DNA of 64,000 nucleotides from Chytriomyces cf. hyalinus JEL632 (GCA_025435555.1 JAIWWG010000090.1:54883-118882); one strand, 5' to 3'; numbered from the stretch's first letter, positions 1 to 12,213 are shown. Numbers and translations: made by a program. Notes: generated by a model not told the origin, from the letters alone.

Positions 1-2514
1 CGTCAGTCAGCGGACCTGTTGGCACTGGCGGGTCAAGAGACGAAGATTTCTGTTCCGTCGCGACCATTGCTGAAGAGCTGGAAACAGCTTTCTTCCTCGT
101 TTTGGACGTTGTTGCAGCTTTACTCTCTGCTAAATAGGGAAAATGGTACAGTTAGGGCATGGTTTTCTGACGTCATAAATGAACCAATAACGTTCCCAAC
201 CAATCAGTTTTTGGTCTTCTGATGTCGATTCTCCCAGATCCAGAATAGGATAATAGTTTGGCGCTTTTTCAGCGGTCAAGACTGATATCCGCTTTGATGT
301 GCGTCGCCGACCTTCACATGGTCCATCCTCATTCGGTGGATTGACAACATCCGATGCGTTTACTGATGATAGCGAGCTTCCAGTTTTCAGTTTCGTTTTG
401 AAGAATGGATGAACAAACTGCAAATCCCGGTTTTCAACGTTTACAGAATCTGTTGCTTCTGTACCAGCTGATTGGAAAGCTTGCAACACTTCGCAGCGGG
501 GAGGTTCTGATACGGAAACATTCGGTTTCAGAGAATCGTCACCCGATTGAGCAAGGATAGCGCTTGTGCTCTCATTTGCGCAATCAATGGCGACATTTGC
601 ACTTCGATTCGTTTCATCTACAATGCAATCTGGCACAAAAGCGATTTCGATTGATTTCATGGTGACTTCTGCGGTCGTTGATTCGTCCATTGAAAGACCT
701 GGAGCATCGCAGGTTTCAGTTTCCACGCGTGCATTTGGCTGTTCGGAATTCGATGGCACTGGTGGATTCAAAGGATCTCCTTCTGAGACAGATTCTTTTT
801 AGTTTGCGAAAATGTGACAAAACATTGTTCCACTCACCAGCTTCATGAGAATTATGTTCGGTTTCTTTTTGAGCGCCAATATTGGGTAAATTTGGATCCA
901 GTTCGGTTGCAGTGGTCAAACTGGTCAAACGGCCGGCACACGCGTCAAAATCCCCAGTCTGCGCGCCAAACTTTTCTTGAGATGAAATCACTTCAGGCGA
1001 CGCCTCTTCTACAGTTGTTACGTCGATTACAATTTCCGGTTCCGAATTCGTCTTGTCCTTGATGTCGGTTCCGCTTTTAACGTCGATTTGAACAAATCCG
1101 TGTTCCTCAGCCCTGGCGATGATTGTTGCACTGAAAAGAGCCGAACTTTGATCGTCCGCTATTTTCGTAACGATTCCAGTCTCCACTTCAGTTGTCATCA
1201 TTTGGGTTTCAGGAACTCTTTGCGTCACTTCGAGCTGCAAACCGGCTTCCTGTTTCGCCGGAAGGGTACTTTCTCCGCTTCCTTGAATTGCAATAGGCGC
1301 CTCCTTCTTATTTGCGCCAGCTGGTTTTTTTCGATTTTTGTCCAACGGGTTTTTGGGTTTTGAAGTCTTTAAACTCGGCGGCACAGAGCCTGTTGCAGAG
1401 GCATCCGCCCCAAGTTCCTCATCCAACATTATATCGACATCATTCGAGCTTTTGACTGGCGTTTCAGCTATGACTGCCTTTTTCGCTCGCTTTCGTTTTT
1501 TAGCTGTCGGTGGCACAAAAGGATCGCTCGTCAATGGATTATCCGGCAGCGTCTGACGCACACCTTCATCCGTTTGACTTGTTGCAGATGTTTGGCTTTG
1601 AACTTGCGCTTTCGATTGGGTATTCTTGGCTGCGCAACGGGGACAACAGTTGAAACAAAGGCTCAAGTTGAGGAAAAAGCAACAAGAGAACAAACATTTG
1701 CGCTTTTTGACTTCCTTGGGCTTTATAGTTGATTCCTGACAGATTTCAGGATCATCCGTGGTTGCCTGGGCGATTTGCTTCGTCCAAGTTTTGCGGTTGA
1801 ACAGCGGATGGACTGACTTTGCTGAAGCAGGTGTTTCAGACACAATGTCCGCAGACTCTTGTGCCACTTCAGTCGGATTCGATATGAGAGGTTGTGATGG
1901 AGGATCTGGCGGGGTTGAGCTCTGCTGGTCCCACGCCAGAACCAAGGGCGGAACTTCTATCTGAGGTTGAGACGGGAGATTCTGTGACATGTCCATTCCA
2001 GTTCCAGTTGCAGATTCTAATAGTTCGGTGGAATCAATTTCGCATTGCTGTGGAATGGGGTCAGGTTGAAGGTGTTGCGGCGCGTCAAGGTTTTCCTTTT
2101 CCTTTTCCGACTGAATTTCTGTGCCAGAACTTGGGAGAGGGACTGGTGGACCTTTAGTGGACGAAGAGAGATTATTAACTGAGAGAGTTTATGTATTGGG
2201 CGGGGATTGCAACCGTGCAAACCCACGCAAGGTGATATCGACAGAAGGGATATGGCCAAGAACCCAGATGAACAAGAGAAGTAAAATGATACACAATAGG
2301 CGAGGGAACAAGAGTCCAAATGAATGAATAAGAATGCAGGATGCAGGATGCGCAGTGAAGGGAATAAGCAGTAACCTTTCGGTTGAAAGAAAGCGCGAAT
2401 GGACTTTGACTGCGACTGGCTCTGCTTCATCTTGTCGCCCTTCTTCGTCTTTGGCGCCGCGACAGCCCCGTCGCCGGCGTCAGTTGCCTCGTGTTTGGCG
2501 CCGGGTTTCTCCAT
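1..2514 (-). CDS. Disordered PIP-box protein, 3' end off window
   Basis: This is the N-terminal part of a large, mostly disordered protein. The first ATG is at 2514. Exon 1 (2514-2376) ends in SKSIRAFFQPK, which resembles a PCNA-interacting peptide, although the usual first Gln is Ser. A GT-AG intron joins it in frame to exon 2 (2118-838), exon 3 starts at 782, and a last exon (129-1) leaves the window still open. A Cys-rich stretch near 1690-1630 is probably a further intron. Two similar short motifs recur, HPLFNRKTW and HPFFKTKLK, among Lys/Ser/Thr/Pro-rich sequence. PIP boxes at the N-terminus occur in DNA ligase I, MSH6 and other replication or repair proteins. An Elg1/ATAD5-like or other replication protein is possible, but no catalytic domain lies inside the window, so the identity is open. 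Confidence 0.6.
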
Positions 2515-2594
2515 GGACTTCAAAGCGCAATTTTGTTGGTTTCGGACTCGTATTTTACCAACAGGTATTGTTTTATTTTTACCAACAATTTAAC

Positions 2595-4923
2595 TCAAAG
2601 TTCGTCGCGCTCTGGGCTGTTCATCATTCGCTGATGCGCAGTCTCGATTGTGTCGCCCATCAGTTTCATTTGCGCTTTCGTGATCTTGGAGTACGACCCG
2701 TAATAATGCGCGCCAGGGATGTCACTCAACACGTAGCTCACTCCATCCATCGCAGCAACAAGATGGCTGAAACTATCGAAACAAAGAAAACAATAAACCA
2801 TAATCCCATCGTTTGTGTGTCGAAAACATGCAGTAAATAAACAGAACTCTCACCAAAACTCGACATGTGGATCCATCGGAACAAACACCATCGCAGCTTT
2901 TCCCGCCTGTGTAAACACATAATTTGCAAGCCCAGCTCCATGATTTCCCACAACAACCCGCGCTTTCGCAAAGATTGCAACTTGTTCCAAAAGCGCTTCA
3001 TTCCCGCGATGCACAACAACTCGTGTTTCTCCAAACCGCTGTTTCAAATACCGAAGCAAATCGTCTTCGTTTGGGAATCCGCGCAGTTTGCCTTGTCGGC
3101 TGACATAGACGATACTCCCAGTGTCTGCGTCATCCAAAAGGATCGGGAAAGTACCTCTTTGTTTTAATGCGTCATGGAAAAATGCGCGCACGCGATGTAG
3201 AGCTTCTCGCGGTGGCCAATATGCGCCCCACAAGTTATCGGCTAAACTACCGTGTGTATCTTCTGCTGGATGCATCCAATCAACAACATGTAATCCGTTC
3301 ATGAACTGGTATCTTGTCGCTTGGTTAGCGCCTGTGCGTTGCTGGTATCGAATGTATTTGTGGGACACGTTTATGAATTCGGGCATGTCCAAAGTTTCGT
3401 CGATTGCTCGGCTTATTCCATGTTCAGGGACAAGGATTTTTGTAAACTCGTGGTCTTTCGTTTGTAGATTTAGATGCAGAGTATCGAGAAGAAACAGCAG
3501 CTTCGGGACCGCTTCCAGTATCCAGTGGTAATAATTTCGGGTTTGATGTTGGATTATGGAAACTGTTGGATCGTGTACTGGAATTATCGAAGCAGTATCG
3601 TCTGTTGGAAACGTTTGCAAATCGACGTTGGCGTGGTGTGATCCTGACAACATCGCCGGTGAATTCAATGATAATCAAGCACCAGAGTCCATGAAATTTG
3701 CTAACCTGCATAAACCACACAGTCAGAGTGAATAATGCCAGGGTGCCCACTCATGAAAGCATTTTTCAAGTGGACAAGGTAAATGTACCTCTCGTGATAT
3801 AGAAATGGTTGCTCAGGAAGCGATTTACCAACAAGAATCGGATCATCCAGTCTCCCATACGTGTTGTAAGCCGTTTCGGGATTTAGTAGTTGCACCGTGA
3901 GTCGGTCGGGATGCAACTGAGCTTCGTCAGAGTAATTGAGTGCCAGACGCCATGCACCGATACCTTCAGGACATAAGCGTTTATCCATAATATGAAATTC
4001 GGAGACTAAGCCTTGGGTACTTTCTAGTTTTAAGCGGGCGCCCATTTTGTCCATGGGCCATCCTATGGATCGGACGTATGCGACGGAAGAAACGTGTCTG
4101 GGACTTGGGTCCGCATCCATGACTTCTTTATAGATGTTGTAACTTTGGAGAGTATTTCCTGCCCGCAGATGCGTTGCTGCAAGATTTGATTTGGCCTGAA
4201 ACAAAATGTGGATGCAAGATTGATAAACGAATCGAGGAAGGCTTTCTCAAGCAATCAGTACCTTCAGTGTTTCTTGCGCGTTCAAATGTCCAAACTTTTC
4301 AATCCACGTTTCGAACACGCTGATTGCAGATGAGTATTCAGAAATCAGAGTCAGCGTGGCGGCAACGCTTTGCAGATTTACGGCATTTTCGGGATCGAGC
4401 TCGACAGATCTCATGCATGCTGAAATGACTTTTTGCAGACTGGGAACTCTCTTTGGCGTGTTTGGGAAATCGTTGGGTCTGTTGAAATATTCTGCGACAG
4501 TGCTACACAGCCTTGCCGGGAGACTCGCATCAGAAGGAAGCAAAGCGACTGTAGTTCAGCTGTCGTCAGGGAATCCATATGGGCTCCGGGTGCAGTTGTT
4601 GGGAAAACTCACTTCCGTCCCTCAAGACATCGAACGCTTGGTCCGCATCGCCAGCCGCCATATGCACAACAGCAATGTTTGCGTAAATATCCGGCCTATT
4701 ATTCAACAGCATAAATTAAGTTTTCGCGCGCCAAGGCTTTGGAAAGTATGGGTCACCATTGCGGCAGAATGGTTCTCAGTTCGCCGAATTTGATCAGCGC
4801 CGATTTGAAGTCGCCGTGCGCGTAAGAGTCTTTACCCGATGCGTAGAGTAACTCGAGGTGGCTGCGAGTGTCGGCGTAGGTCGTGCATGCAAGAGCCAGG
4901 AGCGTCCAGAAGCGCAACTGCAT
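2595..4923 (-). CDS. GT61-family (DUF563) glycosyltransferase with TPR-like N-terminus
   Basis: Six exons join in frame: 4923-~4757, ~4701-4619, ~4550-4261, ~4200-3711, ~3650-2852 and ~2780-2595. The start at 4923 gives a clear signal sequence (MQLRFWTLLALACTTYA). TPR-like helical repeats follow (segments PDIYANIAVVHMAAGDA, NLAATHLRAGNTLQSYNIY). The C-terminal half is a glycosyltransferase family 61 domain. It has the NYYHWILEAVPKLLFLL motif and the hallmark NHGAGLAN, followed by a stretch on the last exon where the EOGT/DUF563 fold closes. GT61 enzymes move xylose or GlcNAc in the ER/Golgi or secretory pathway. The acceptor here cannot be predicted. The TPR-GT61 fusion behind a signal peptide suggests a lumenal protein. 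Family assignment is confident; the exact edges of exons 2 and 6 are less so. Confidence 0.85.
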
Positions 4924-5014
4924 TTTTGTCTGTTTATTATTTTGTGAATATTCGTGCGAACCGTTCGCGTTTATTCTCGACGGACGTGAGCAACTTGCAT
5001 ACACCCCCACCCAC

Positions 5015-5497
5015 TCATTTCAAATCCGACAGATCCACAATCAGCGTGTAACCTTCATGCGCTCGCTTCCTGCTGGTTGACTGCTTTCCGACTCTCCCCA
5101 AGTCAGAACTGCAACACAAGCTGGAATGCACATGAGGATTGAGTTCGGCTTTGAGGGCATCCACCTTACAATCCAAGGCAACTACCCTATCTTTGGCCAG
5201 TATAAGTTGAAGTGCGCAGATATCCACCTTGCGCTTCAAAGTGCTCAGTTGTTCATTCGCTTCCTCTTTCCAGCGTCGGAGGGATTCCACCTCTCTTCTC
5301 AATCCAGTCATTTGAGCTCGAAAACCAGCCATTTCACAGTGGAAGGTCATCTTGTTGTCGTCGCAAGGTGGTGGTGGTGGATTTGGTGGTGAATAATTGA
5401 TCCCAGGGATTGGATTTATTTGCTGAGGCAGTTGTTGTTCTTGTGGCTGCGGTGGTGTTATCTCTGGCTGTAGCTGTAGCTGTTGCGATGTACTCAT
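5015..5497 (-). CDS. Small coiled-coil protein, unknown function
   Basis: A single-exon gene of 160 codons starts with ATG at 5497. It has a Gln/Pro-rich low-complexity N-terminus (residues ~1-45), then about 75 residues of heptad-like sequence with regular Leu/Val and charged positions (MTGLRREVESLRRWKEEANE), typical of a coiled coil. A basic stretch (SRKRAHEG) follows, with an acidic tail at the end. No enzyme motif, signal peptide or membrane segment is seen. It sits 92 bp upstream of the glycosyltransferase start on the same strand. I do not recognise the family. It may be an adaptor or a lineage-specific protein, and some doubt remains that it is a real gene. Confidence 0.5.
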   Translation of the reverse strand: MSTSQQLQLQPEITPPQPQEQQLPQQINPIPGINYSPPNPPPPPCDDNKMTFHCEMAGFRAQMTGLRREVESLRRWKEEANEQLSTLKRKVDICALQLILAKDRVVALDCKVDALKAELNPHVHSSLCCSSDLGRVGKQSTSRKRAHEGYTLIVDLSDLK

Positions 5498-6160
5498 TTT
5501 TGCTACTCAGATGAGTGGATGTGGTGAAGTGAGTCATCTTTTTATTCGATCTTGTGTTTCTGCTCCTTGCCAGGATCCGTTCTCAAACCAATAAAGTGGC
5601 ACAATCAAAACCCGTGCTACCCCCTTCTGTTCCGTTTCCTTTCCATCTGTCCGAAGACGCTGTTCAGAAGTCTCCAGTGCTGGAGCCGTTTGAGTGACCG
5701 TCTGCGGTAGCTGTCGTCAATGAAGTCTCTTGCAGGCCGTTTGAATATATTCGCAATTGCAATCATGAGCAAACTGCGCGTGCTTCTGACGCTGGTGTTG
5801 GAATCCCCGGGCTGAGAGCCACCGCTCATGAGATTATCGTGAGGCACTTGGGTGGTTCATGAGATTGTTTTTGTACCGTTCAGGCGCCACAATTTCTTTT
5901 TTACATCGGACTTAAGTTTAAGTATTTAAGATGGCATATTCGGACAAATAAACATAACTCTCTCTCAAATCTCAACAGCTGGTAATATCAGGTCTTCATA
6001 TTCCACGCGTTTAATGGCTTATCTAACTACCCACTCAGTGGTTGTCCGTGGAGGGTCCTCTTAGAGAGTCCATGGAAACGCAGTTGTAAGAATAAAACCA
6101 AAAAAAAGAATCCGTCACGTCCTTCTTCCTTGTTTACTTGTAAAATCTATTTTTACCGGC
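5498..6160. other. Intergenic stretch, no supported gene
   Basis: This lies between the coiled-coil gene and the 3' end of the TIR-LRR gene. One minus-strand reading frame (5829-5617) encodes about 70 basic residues and starts with ATG, but it has no homology I recognise and no second exon. AT-rich sequence around 5920-6120 probably belongs to untranslated or spacer DNA. No tRNA fold was found. Confidence 0.5.
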
Positions 6161-9100
6161 TCACTCGTCGTTGACAGTCTCTTCCACAGAATTCAAATAG
6201 AACTGAACAGTTTCAAGTTCTGAGACAAAAAACTCCCACTTTTTGTACCATTCAGCCGAAACGGGAATTTCTAAAGAAACGCGTGTAAATCTCAGTGACC
6301 ATTGTTTCAGAAACACTGGCGCGATTTCCTTTTACCTTGACAGTAGATGGTAAACTTGTCACGTGGGTACTCGTACGGTCCTTCAAGCCGAATTTGGTCC
6401 AAGTGCTTTAATGCTTGGAGCATTTTCTCGAGGCCGCGTTCAGTCAGGTGGTTTCCTGTGCATTTTCTTTTAAGAGATGCCCGACTTGCGAAAAAAATTT
6501 GCAGAATTACCGTTCAAGACGATATGTCCTGCGAGTTTCAAAGGATTGATGGCGAGACGTTCAAGGAGGACATCAATGACGGTGTCGTCCAAACCGCAAT
6601 CTAATCGTGAAGTTGCAAGTTTTGTAAAAAAGATCAGACTGGCGAATGGATAACCCTGCTCACTTGTCAGCTCAATGATCGGGAATGCCCAGTCAGGGAT
6701 GCACGCAAACAGAGCCGCTGCTTGTTCAGTATCCATTTGGCAATCTGCCGAGGTGTCAGACTGCAAAATAATCCCATAGTTCATCAGTGAGCACCCCTTA
6801 CCGTTAAACTCCAAGTACGAAAATGGTTCAATAGCAGTTTCTCCATGCATATCTTTCTTGGTCAGTGGAACCTCAACCGCCTCATCCCCCTCAGCAACCT
6901 CAGTAACCTCTTTAGTAGTTTCCCCAGATTCTTGTCCCGCTGTTGGTTCTTTGCAGTGCTTGTCCCACGCTTCGTCAATGACTTTTGTCCACTCGTCGTA
7001 TTTCTGGCGTCCCATTGTTGCAAGCGCTTCAGCAGTTTTCTTGAAAAACTCGAGCGACATTTTGTCATCTGGAATTGAGGATACGTTGTTTGGTTGCGTT
7101 GGTTCAGGAGTTAAGGGGAGGAGGAGGGAGTTACCTTGAATTCGCCATCGCGAAATATCGCCCGCCAGAATTTTGTTGCAAAACACTTCTGTAAACTGTG
7201 AGTCTCCTGTAACGCCATTGGCTTTAAAGCAGCGTGTGTATATGTGTGTTAAGATCAATTGAGCAGTTGCATACACACTCACATAACATGTCAATCAAGA
7301 AATCTTTGGAGGACAAATTCAAAATCTTGGCGGCTGACGCGTCCCCAAGCTGGCATCGCGATACGTCCAAATTTTCCAATGTGCGGTCTTCCGGATTTTT
7401 CAACGCCTCGACAAATGCATCGACTGATTCTGCGTCCATTGGCATGTCTGTTTGAAAGTTGAAAAGCGTGAGTACCGCAAGCATTTCCAATCTTCTTCTT
7501 CAAGAAAAACTTACCAGACAACGTCAAAGTCTTGAGACTTTTATTGCTGTTGAGCCCGGGCGCCAGTGCAACAAATCCATTGCTCGTAAAATCGTTTTCT
7601 GGGAAAGATAGGAAGTGAATATTGAACGCAAAACTGAGCATTACCAGCGACTTACTGGACAAGTCAAGCATATCCAATGCAGAGAGCTCTTCAATCGCAG
7701 TTGAAATAGCTCTTGCCGCGTTATCAGCAATGTTTGTTTCTGTTAAAAAAAAAACGCGGGTATGAGCGAGCGAAGGCTGTATATTTGCTGACCGAAATCA
7801 CACTCACGCTGCAAACTCAATCTCTCAATAGTAGGTTTCTCATTCAACGCAAGTCCCTCAAACAGCATTTTCACAGCAGCGTCGCCAAGTGGATTTCCTG
7901 GTCGTAACAGCTTGTGAGTATTCTGTTTGAGCAGTCAAGTTCAACTCACTTGCAAGGTACAGGCCCGACAATCCAGTTGCTTCACGGGCAAACTTGTGCA
8001 GGTCCTTTGCACAGCCAGGACCAATATTGTTTCCATCCAGACTCAAACCGTCCACGGTGCAAGCGTTTGTAAATACTTTGAGGAGTGACGAGAATCCAAC
8101 GGCACTGATTTCATTTTCTGAATTTGCAACGCAGACGTTGAGGTTTTTTTTAAGTCATAAACCCAAATTCCATTCATGTTTTACCGTCCATGATCAGGTA
8201 ACCAAGGCCGTTTTTCATCTTGCGGAACGCGTTGGCAAGGAGACTCACATCCTGATCCGTGAGTCCAAGGTCTGCGAAATAAAAAAAAATATTACGAAAA
8301 AACTCAAAAAAGGCGCGGGAAAATGCGGTGGGTAGCGTACTGTTAAACGTCAGGGACAACTTGTGATCCTCAATAATGTTGTTGTCTTCACTGCCACACT
8401 CATCATCACTCTCCTCTTCCCCTTCCTCAGCCTCCTCCAGCTTTACTTGCTCCACGCTTTCAGTGAGCGAAATTTCATGCTCAGATGTCGCGCCATGTTC
8501 ATGTTCAGCAGCCGCTGCATTCCGTACCTCCGCCTCAGCGGCAGCAGTTTTCAATGCAGCCTGTTTCGCAAGTTCCTTCCCACGGCAAACTAAAGCGTCA
8601 CAAAGCGGCTTCATCCACGGTTGCGATTGCTTCTTTTCAATCTTGTTGCTCCCAGAATCCTTTGCCTTCCCTCCAGCAGCAGTGCCACTCTTTTTCTTTG
8701 TTGCTGGTTTGGCAGTCTCGGACAATGCAATTGTAATTTCAGTGATCGAGGCACTGTTCACGATGCATGTCGTCAGTGCTCCGATAAGCGCCTCAGACTG
8801 GATTTCGATTGTCTTTAATCCAGGCAGTTTTCCCAGTAGCAGGCCAAGACTGTCTGGTACATCTTCTTCCTTCACGTTGATGTTTATGTAAGAGAATACA
8901 ATCAGTTCCAAGTCTGGTTTGCCGTATTCCCACAACTCTGTCAAGAGTAAAAGCGAGGCTGCGTCCATATCCAGGTAGTAGGTGCTTGGCTGGATTCCGT
9001 CTCTGAGTAAACTTGTCGATTCAAACCCGAAATTGGAGCCCACTCTGCACGAGGTGATGCTGTTGTGGTTTTTGATGGCTTTGTACAGGTCATGAAGTCC

Positions 9101-11399
9101 CGTCAGGTCATTGTCGGTCAGGTTCAATGTCTCCAACTGGTCATTTACTTTCAAAGCTGCTGTCAGAAGGTTCCATGTCTGCTTGTCGGCCAGGTTGGCA
9201 CCTGAGTTGACCGAGTCAGACGTAAGATGGAGAGACACAAATTAGAGGAAATACTGTTACCACTGAGGTTGATATTTTTCAAGAATGAGTAGTTTTGTTT
9301 CAGACCGTGCGTGAGAATTTCCATCGAATTCCTTGACATCCTCGGATTGGCTGTTGGTTTAAATCAGTGATGCGATCAAGTGAATGAGATGAACAATCCA
9401 CGATAGACAGTTACTTCTGAAAGACACGGACAAATTCTTCAACGACTTGCGATATTCAAGAATCCCATGTTTCTTTTCCTTCTCGGACCCAAAGAGCTCC
9501 TTCAGATCAAAACTGGACAAGAACTTGATATCAAACTCAGTGCTATCAAAAGAAGTATCCGGAAACTGTTGAAAAAAGGACGCTTCCGTCGCGCACTGAT
9601 TCGCCGCCGCCTTCATCTGCAATGGAGCGTACGTTTGCAAAGCCTTGATCAAGTCGGGGATTGACCAAGACACTTCGTTCACGTCCAGCTGGACTCCTTG
9701 TATTTGTTTGACTTCGTACAGCGTTTTTGACGCGGCCCATTTGTGCGCGTCAGGTTTGTTTGGACGCAATTTCGGACAATTTTCGGACTTGAGGAATTTG
9801 CTTGCGTCGTCCAAGCCTTTAATACCTTTCAGATTGTCATTGATGAAGACTTTTTTTGGGTTGGAACGTGCTGTTAGAAATAAAGAAAAACGGGGCAGTT
9901 GTTGAGTGGATTACCTGGTTGAGGCACGCAAATATTTTTCTGGCCGGCCATGACGGCGGTTTCCCATTCCAACAAAACATTGTCAGCATTTTCATTCGAC
10001 CAAACCATCGGCTCTGCTGCGCCGCCAGACACAAGCATCAGAATACACCTCGAGTTTTTCAGACCTTGCACGAACCCGTCGCGCCAGTCCTATTTTCAGT
10101 AATACCCCTTCAGGAAACACATAGACGCAGCCAAAAATTAAGAAGCTGTTAACCTGTCCCTTTTTAAGACACTCCTTGTCCCAGAACACGGTCACTTGCC
10201 TGGAATTACCTCTTTCATCCATGATTCTTTGGCCCTTTAATCGAAAGTACAATTCCATTGCTACGCGTGCCTCAGATGAAACGCGGTACGAAATGAAAAA
10301 GTCATATGTTTCCTTTTCTTGAAACCAACCCCCGCATGCGCCAGGAGATGCTTGAAGATCCGTCGGGATTGATTTTGGTGGGGAACGCGGATCCATGACC
10401 GCCAGAGTATAAATGTCTTTTGATTCGGTTGTGATGGTGGTGGTGGTGGTAGTGGGGACGGGGGTGGCAGTGGGTGCAGAGGCAGCAGTCGAAAAGAAAC
10501 CAGAACCCCGGCGAATCGTGTTGAAAATTCCAGAAACATTGAGCGCGGATGCGGCAACTGGAGACAGTTTTTCTAGGCTTGGCTTTGGCACGAGGCTTGG
10601 AATCAAAATCTTTTGCTCCTTCAAGTTGTTCAGTTGTTCGTGCAGGTCTGACAGCTCCTTTTCCTTCATGGCCAGCGTTGCTTTCAACTCCCGAATTTCA
10701 ATTTGCGCGTCCAGCAGCGAAGAGTACTCTTCGTGATGTTTACTGGCATCGTTCGGTGATTGGGCCATGTGTCGCAGAATTGTTTCGATATGACGAAGCG
10801 CGGCCATTTTGACGGGGAGACCTTTCTGTGCCTTGTACAAGTCTGTGAAGGCCTCCAATGACTTCACAATGGCCTTGTTTTGAATCGTTGGCGCCTTGAT
10901 GTCCGAAATTTGCTTGTTGTCCAGAGTGGAAAAGAAACGGTTGACGCTCTTTTTGGTCTCAGCTTTGCGCAGGTTTCGGTCTTTGGCCATTTCAAACGCA
11001 AACACTTTCAAGTCCTTTCGCAGTTCTTCCTTTTCACGTGAAGAGAGATTTCAGTACGTGGAGTAGACATTTGACATGTGTCTCATTGCCCTTCTTGTTG
11101 TTCTCACCACAAAGTTTGCCAGAGATGCCGGCGACAAGTCCATCTCGTCCTCCTCCATGATTTCGCCTTCAGGCTCTGATTCTTCCTCAGCGGCATCGGC
11201 CAACGTGTCGTCCACCTTGTTTTGGTCGAGTAAACGGGCTGGGCTCCAGACTGCCGCTGGCTTCGGTGGGTTTGTGGCGACCCAGATAATGGGGTGGTCT
11301 TTGCCTGTGTCTGTGAGGGAGTCAGGATAGGTAGAGCATTGGGGGTGGGTGGGAAGGAAGGGCGGGCATACCCGCTGTGTCGGGTGTCCCAGCAATCAT
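6161..11399 (-). CDS. TIR-domain plus leucine-rich-repeat protein (many exons)
   Basis: A long gene reads right to left. A short first exon (ATG at 11399) is joined through GTATGC...CACAG to a segment with an acidic tail. Next come a helical/coiled-coil region (about residues 80-230), a Ser/Thr-rich linker, then a TIR domain at about residues 315-460. TIR landmarks are YDFFISYRV (strand A), VFWDKECLKKGQ (BB-loop region), DWRDGFVQGLKNSRC, and NADNVLLEWETAV, where Glu sits at the position of the catalytic Glu of TIR NADases. A linker of about 170 residues shows no P-loop. RNI-type LRRs follow (QLETLNLTDNDLTG, MDGLSLDGNNIGPGCA, SLKTLTLSG), interrupted by an acidic, Ala/Glu-rich insertion (~8650-8390). 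The last exons, through GNHLTERGLEKML, end at TGA 6161. Exons ARSNPKKVF..., NHLTERGLE... and EIPVSAEW... join in phase, so this is one gene of roughly 1,250 residues. It is likely a cytosolic immune or cell-death type receptor or scaffold; that role is inferred. Confidence 0.8.
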
Positions 11400-12165
11400 T
11401 TTTGGTGGCTCAATGTCGACTCAAGCCGAACAATTTATTTGTTTCTGCCAAGGCCGCCCGTGCAATCACGAGCCCCAATCCGAGAAAGCGCAGCGGACTC
11501 GGCCGTGTAGGACGCGGCATCCTACCTCGGCAATTGAGTGCCCACAAAGCATTACAGCACTCCAACCCAAGAAGACATCAAACTTGCCAACCACCCCGCC
11601 TCAATTTGCATCTCCACCTCCCACGAACAGAAAATTACTCGATTAACAGAGGGGAAGAAGCCAGCCACGATCATCCCCAACCAGATACCTGCGGACATAT
11701 ATATCTCGACGCATGGTTACTGCTACTGGTAATTCCGTTGGCTTCTATTGGACAATTGCCCGTGGAAATGCTTACAACAATCGCACTGCTCGTACTGCCG
11801 CCATTTATGCTTCCGTTTCGCTTGACTGGGCAAAGCGAGGTTTCTGTCAGCCATGAAAGCGATCATGCGATGCCCCCCTTGTATGAATGGAAATTTTTTG
11901 GTCCATCGCCGAATTTCGTTCATTCTTGTGCACAAGTCTAGCTACCGTCCATGCCCTCTCCGACAGCAATACATCGGAATCACCGAAAAGAGCCTTGATA
12001 CGGTTTCAGCTGTTGAACAAAATACCGCTGGTTGGTTCCACTGACAGCATGATACTGTCAACTGCTCCCAACAAACCAATTTCTGTCAGTGTTATGAGTG
12101 AAGTATAAAACGCGGATGCCCGCATTGATCAGACGATTGTGAATGATTGCATTTGACGGCTTTAT
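11400..12165. other. Gene-free flank left of the composite transposon
   Basis: This stretch lies between the TIR-LRR start codon and the left end of the transposon. Open frames exist on both strands (for example 11294-11941 on plus), but they overlap the TIR-LRR exon, lack recognisable motifs and show no convincing splice partners. It probably contains the promoter of the TIR-LRR gene (right next to 11399) and decayed sequence. Confidence 0.45.
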
Positions 12166-12167
12166 TA

Positions 12168-12213
12168 CTGCTGATTTCATATCTTTTGCGTTTTTCCAAA
12201 AATTGTGAAATAT
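12168..12213 (+). repeat. Left terminal inverted repeat (46 bp)
   Basis: It is identical as a reverse complement to 18060-18105. It begins CTGCTGATTTCATATCTTTT and ends AAATAT. A TA dinucleotide precedes it. The start codon of ORF1 lies 34 bp inside the repeat. Confidence 0.92.

Noticed and set aside
1630-1700. Cys-rich zinc finger in the PIP-box protein (CLFSCCFF ... CCPRC)
   Set aside because: The stretch begins with GT and ends with CAG and is composed like an intron, with coding-type Lys-rich sequence on both sides; it is more likely spliced out.
5920-6120. Possible structured RNA or tRNA around cctcttagagagtccatgg
   Set aside because: No cloverleaf or box A/B pair could be placed, and the short self-complementary stretches are what AT-rich spacer gives by chance.
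11220-11330. PWWP-like start of the TIR-LRR protein (KPAAVWSPARLLD)
   Set aside because: Only one short motif resembles a PWWP/Tudor strand; without a profile search the domain cannot be supported.
11294-11941. 215-codon plus-strand open frame beside the composite transposon
   Set aside because: Its first part is antisense to a TIR-LRR exon, it lacks an ATG near a plausible start, and nothing in it is recognisable.
11881-12120. Minus-strand fragment as a decayed transposase (MLSVEPTSG, ERAWTVARLVHKNE)
   Set aside because: It has stops in all joins tried and no catalytic motif; similarity to Harbinger-type sequence was too weak to support a call.
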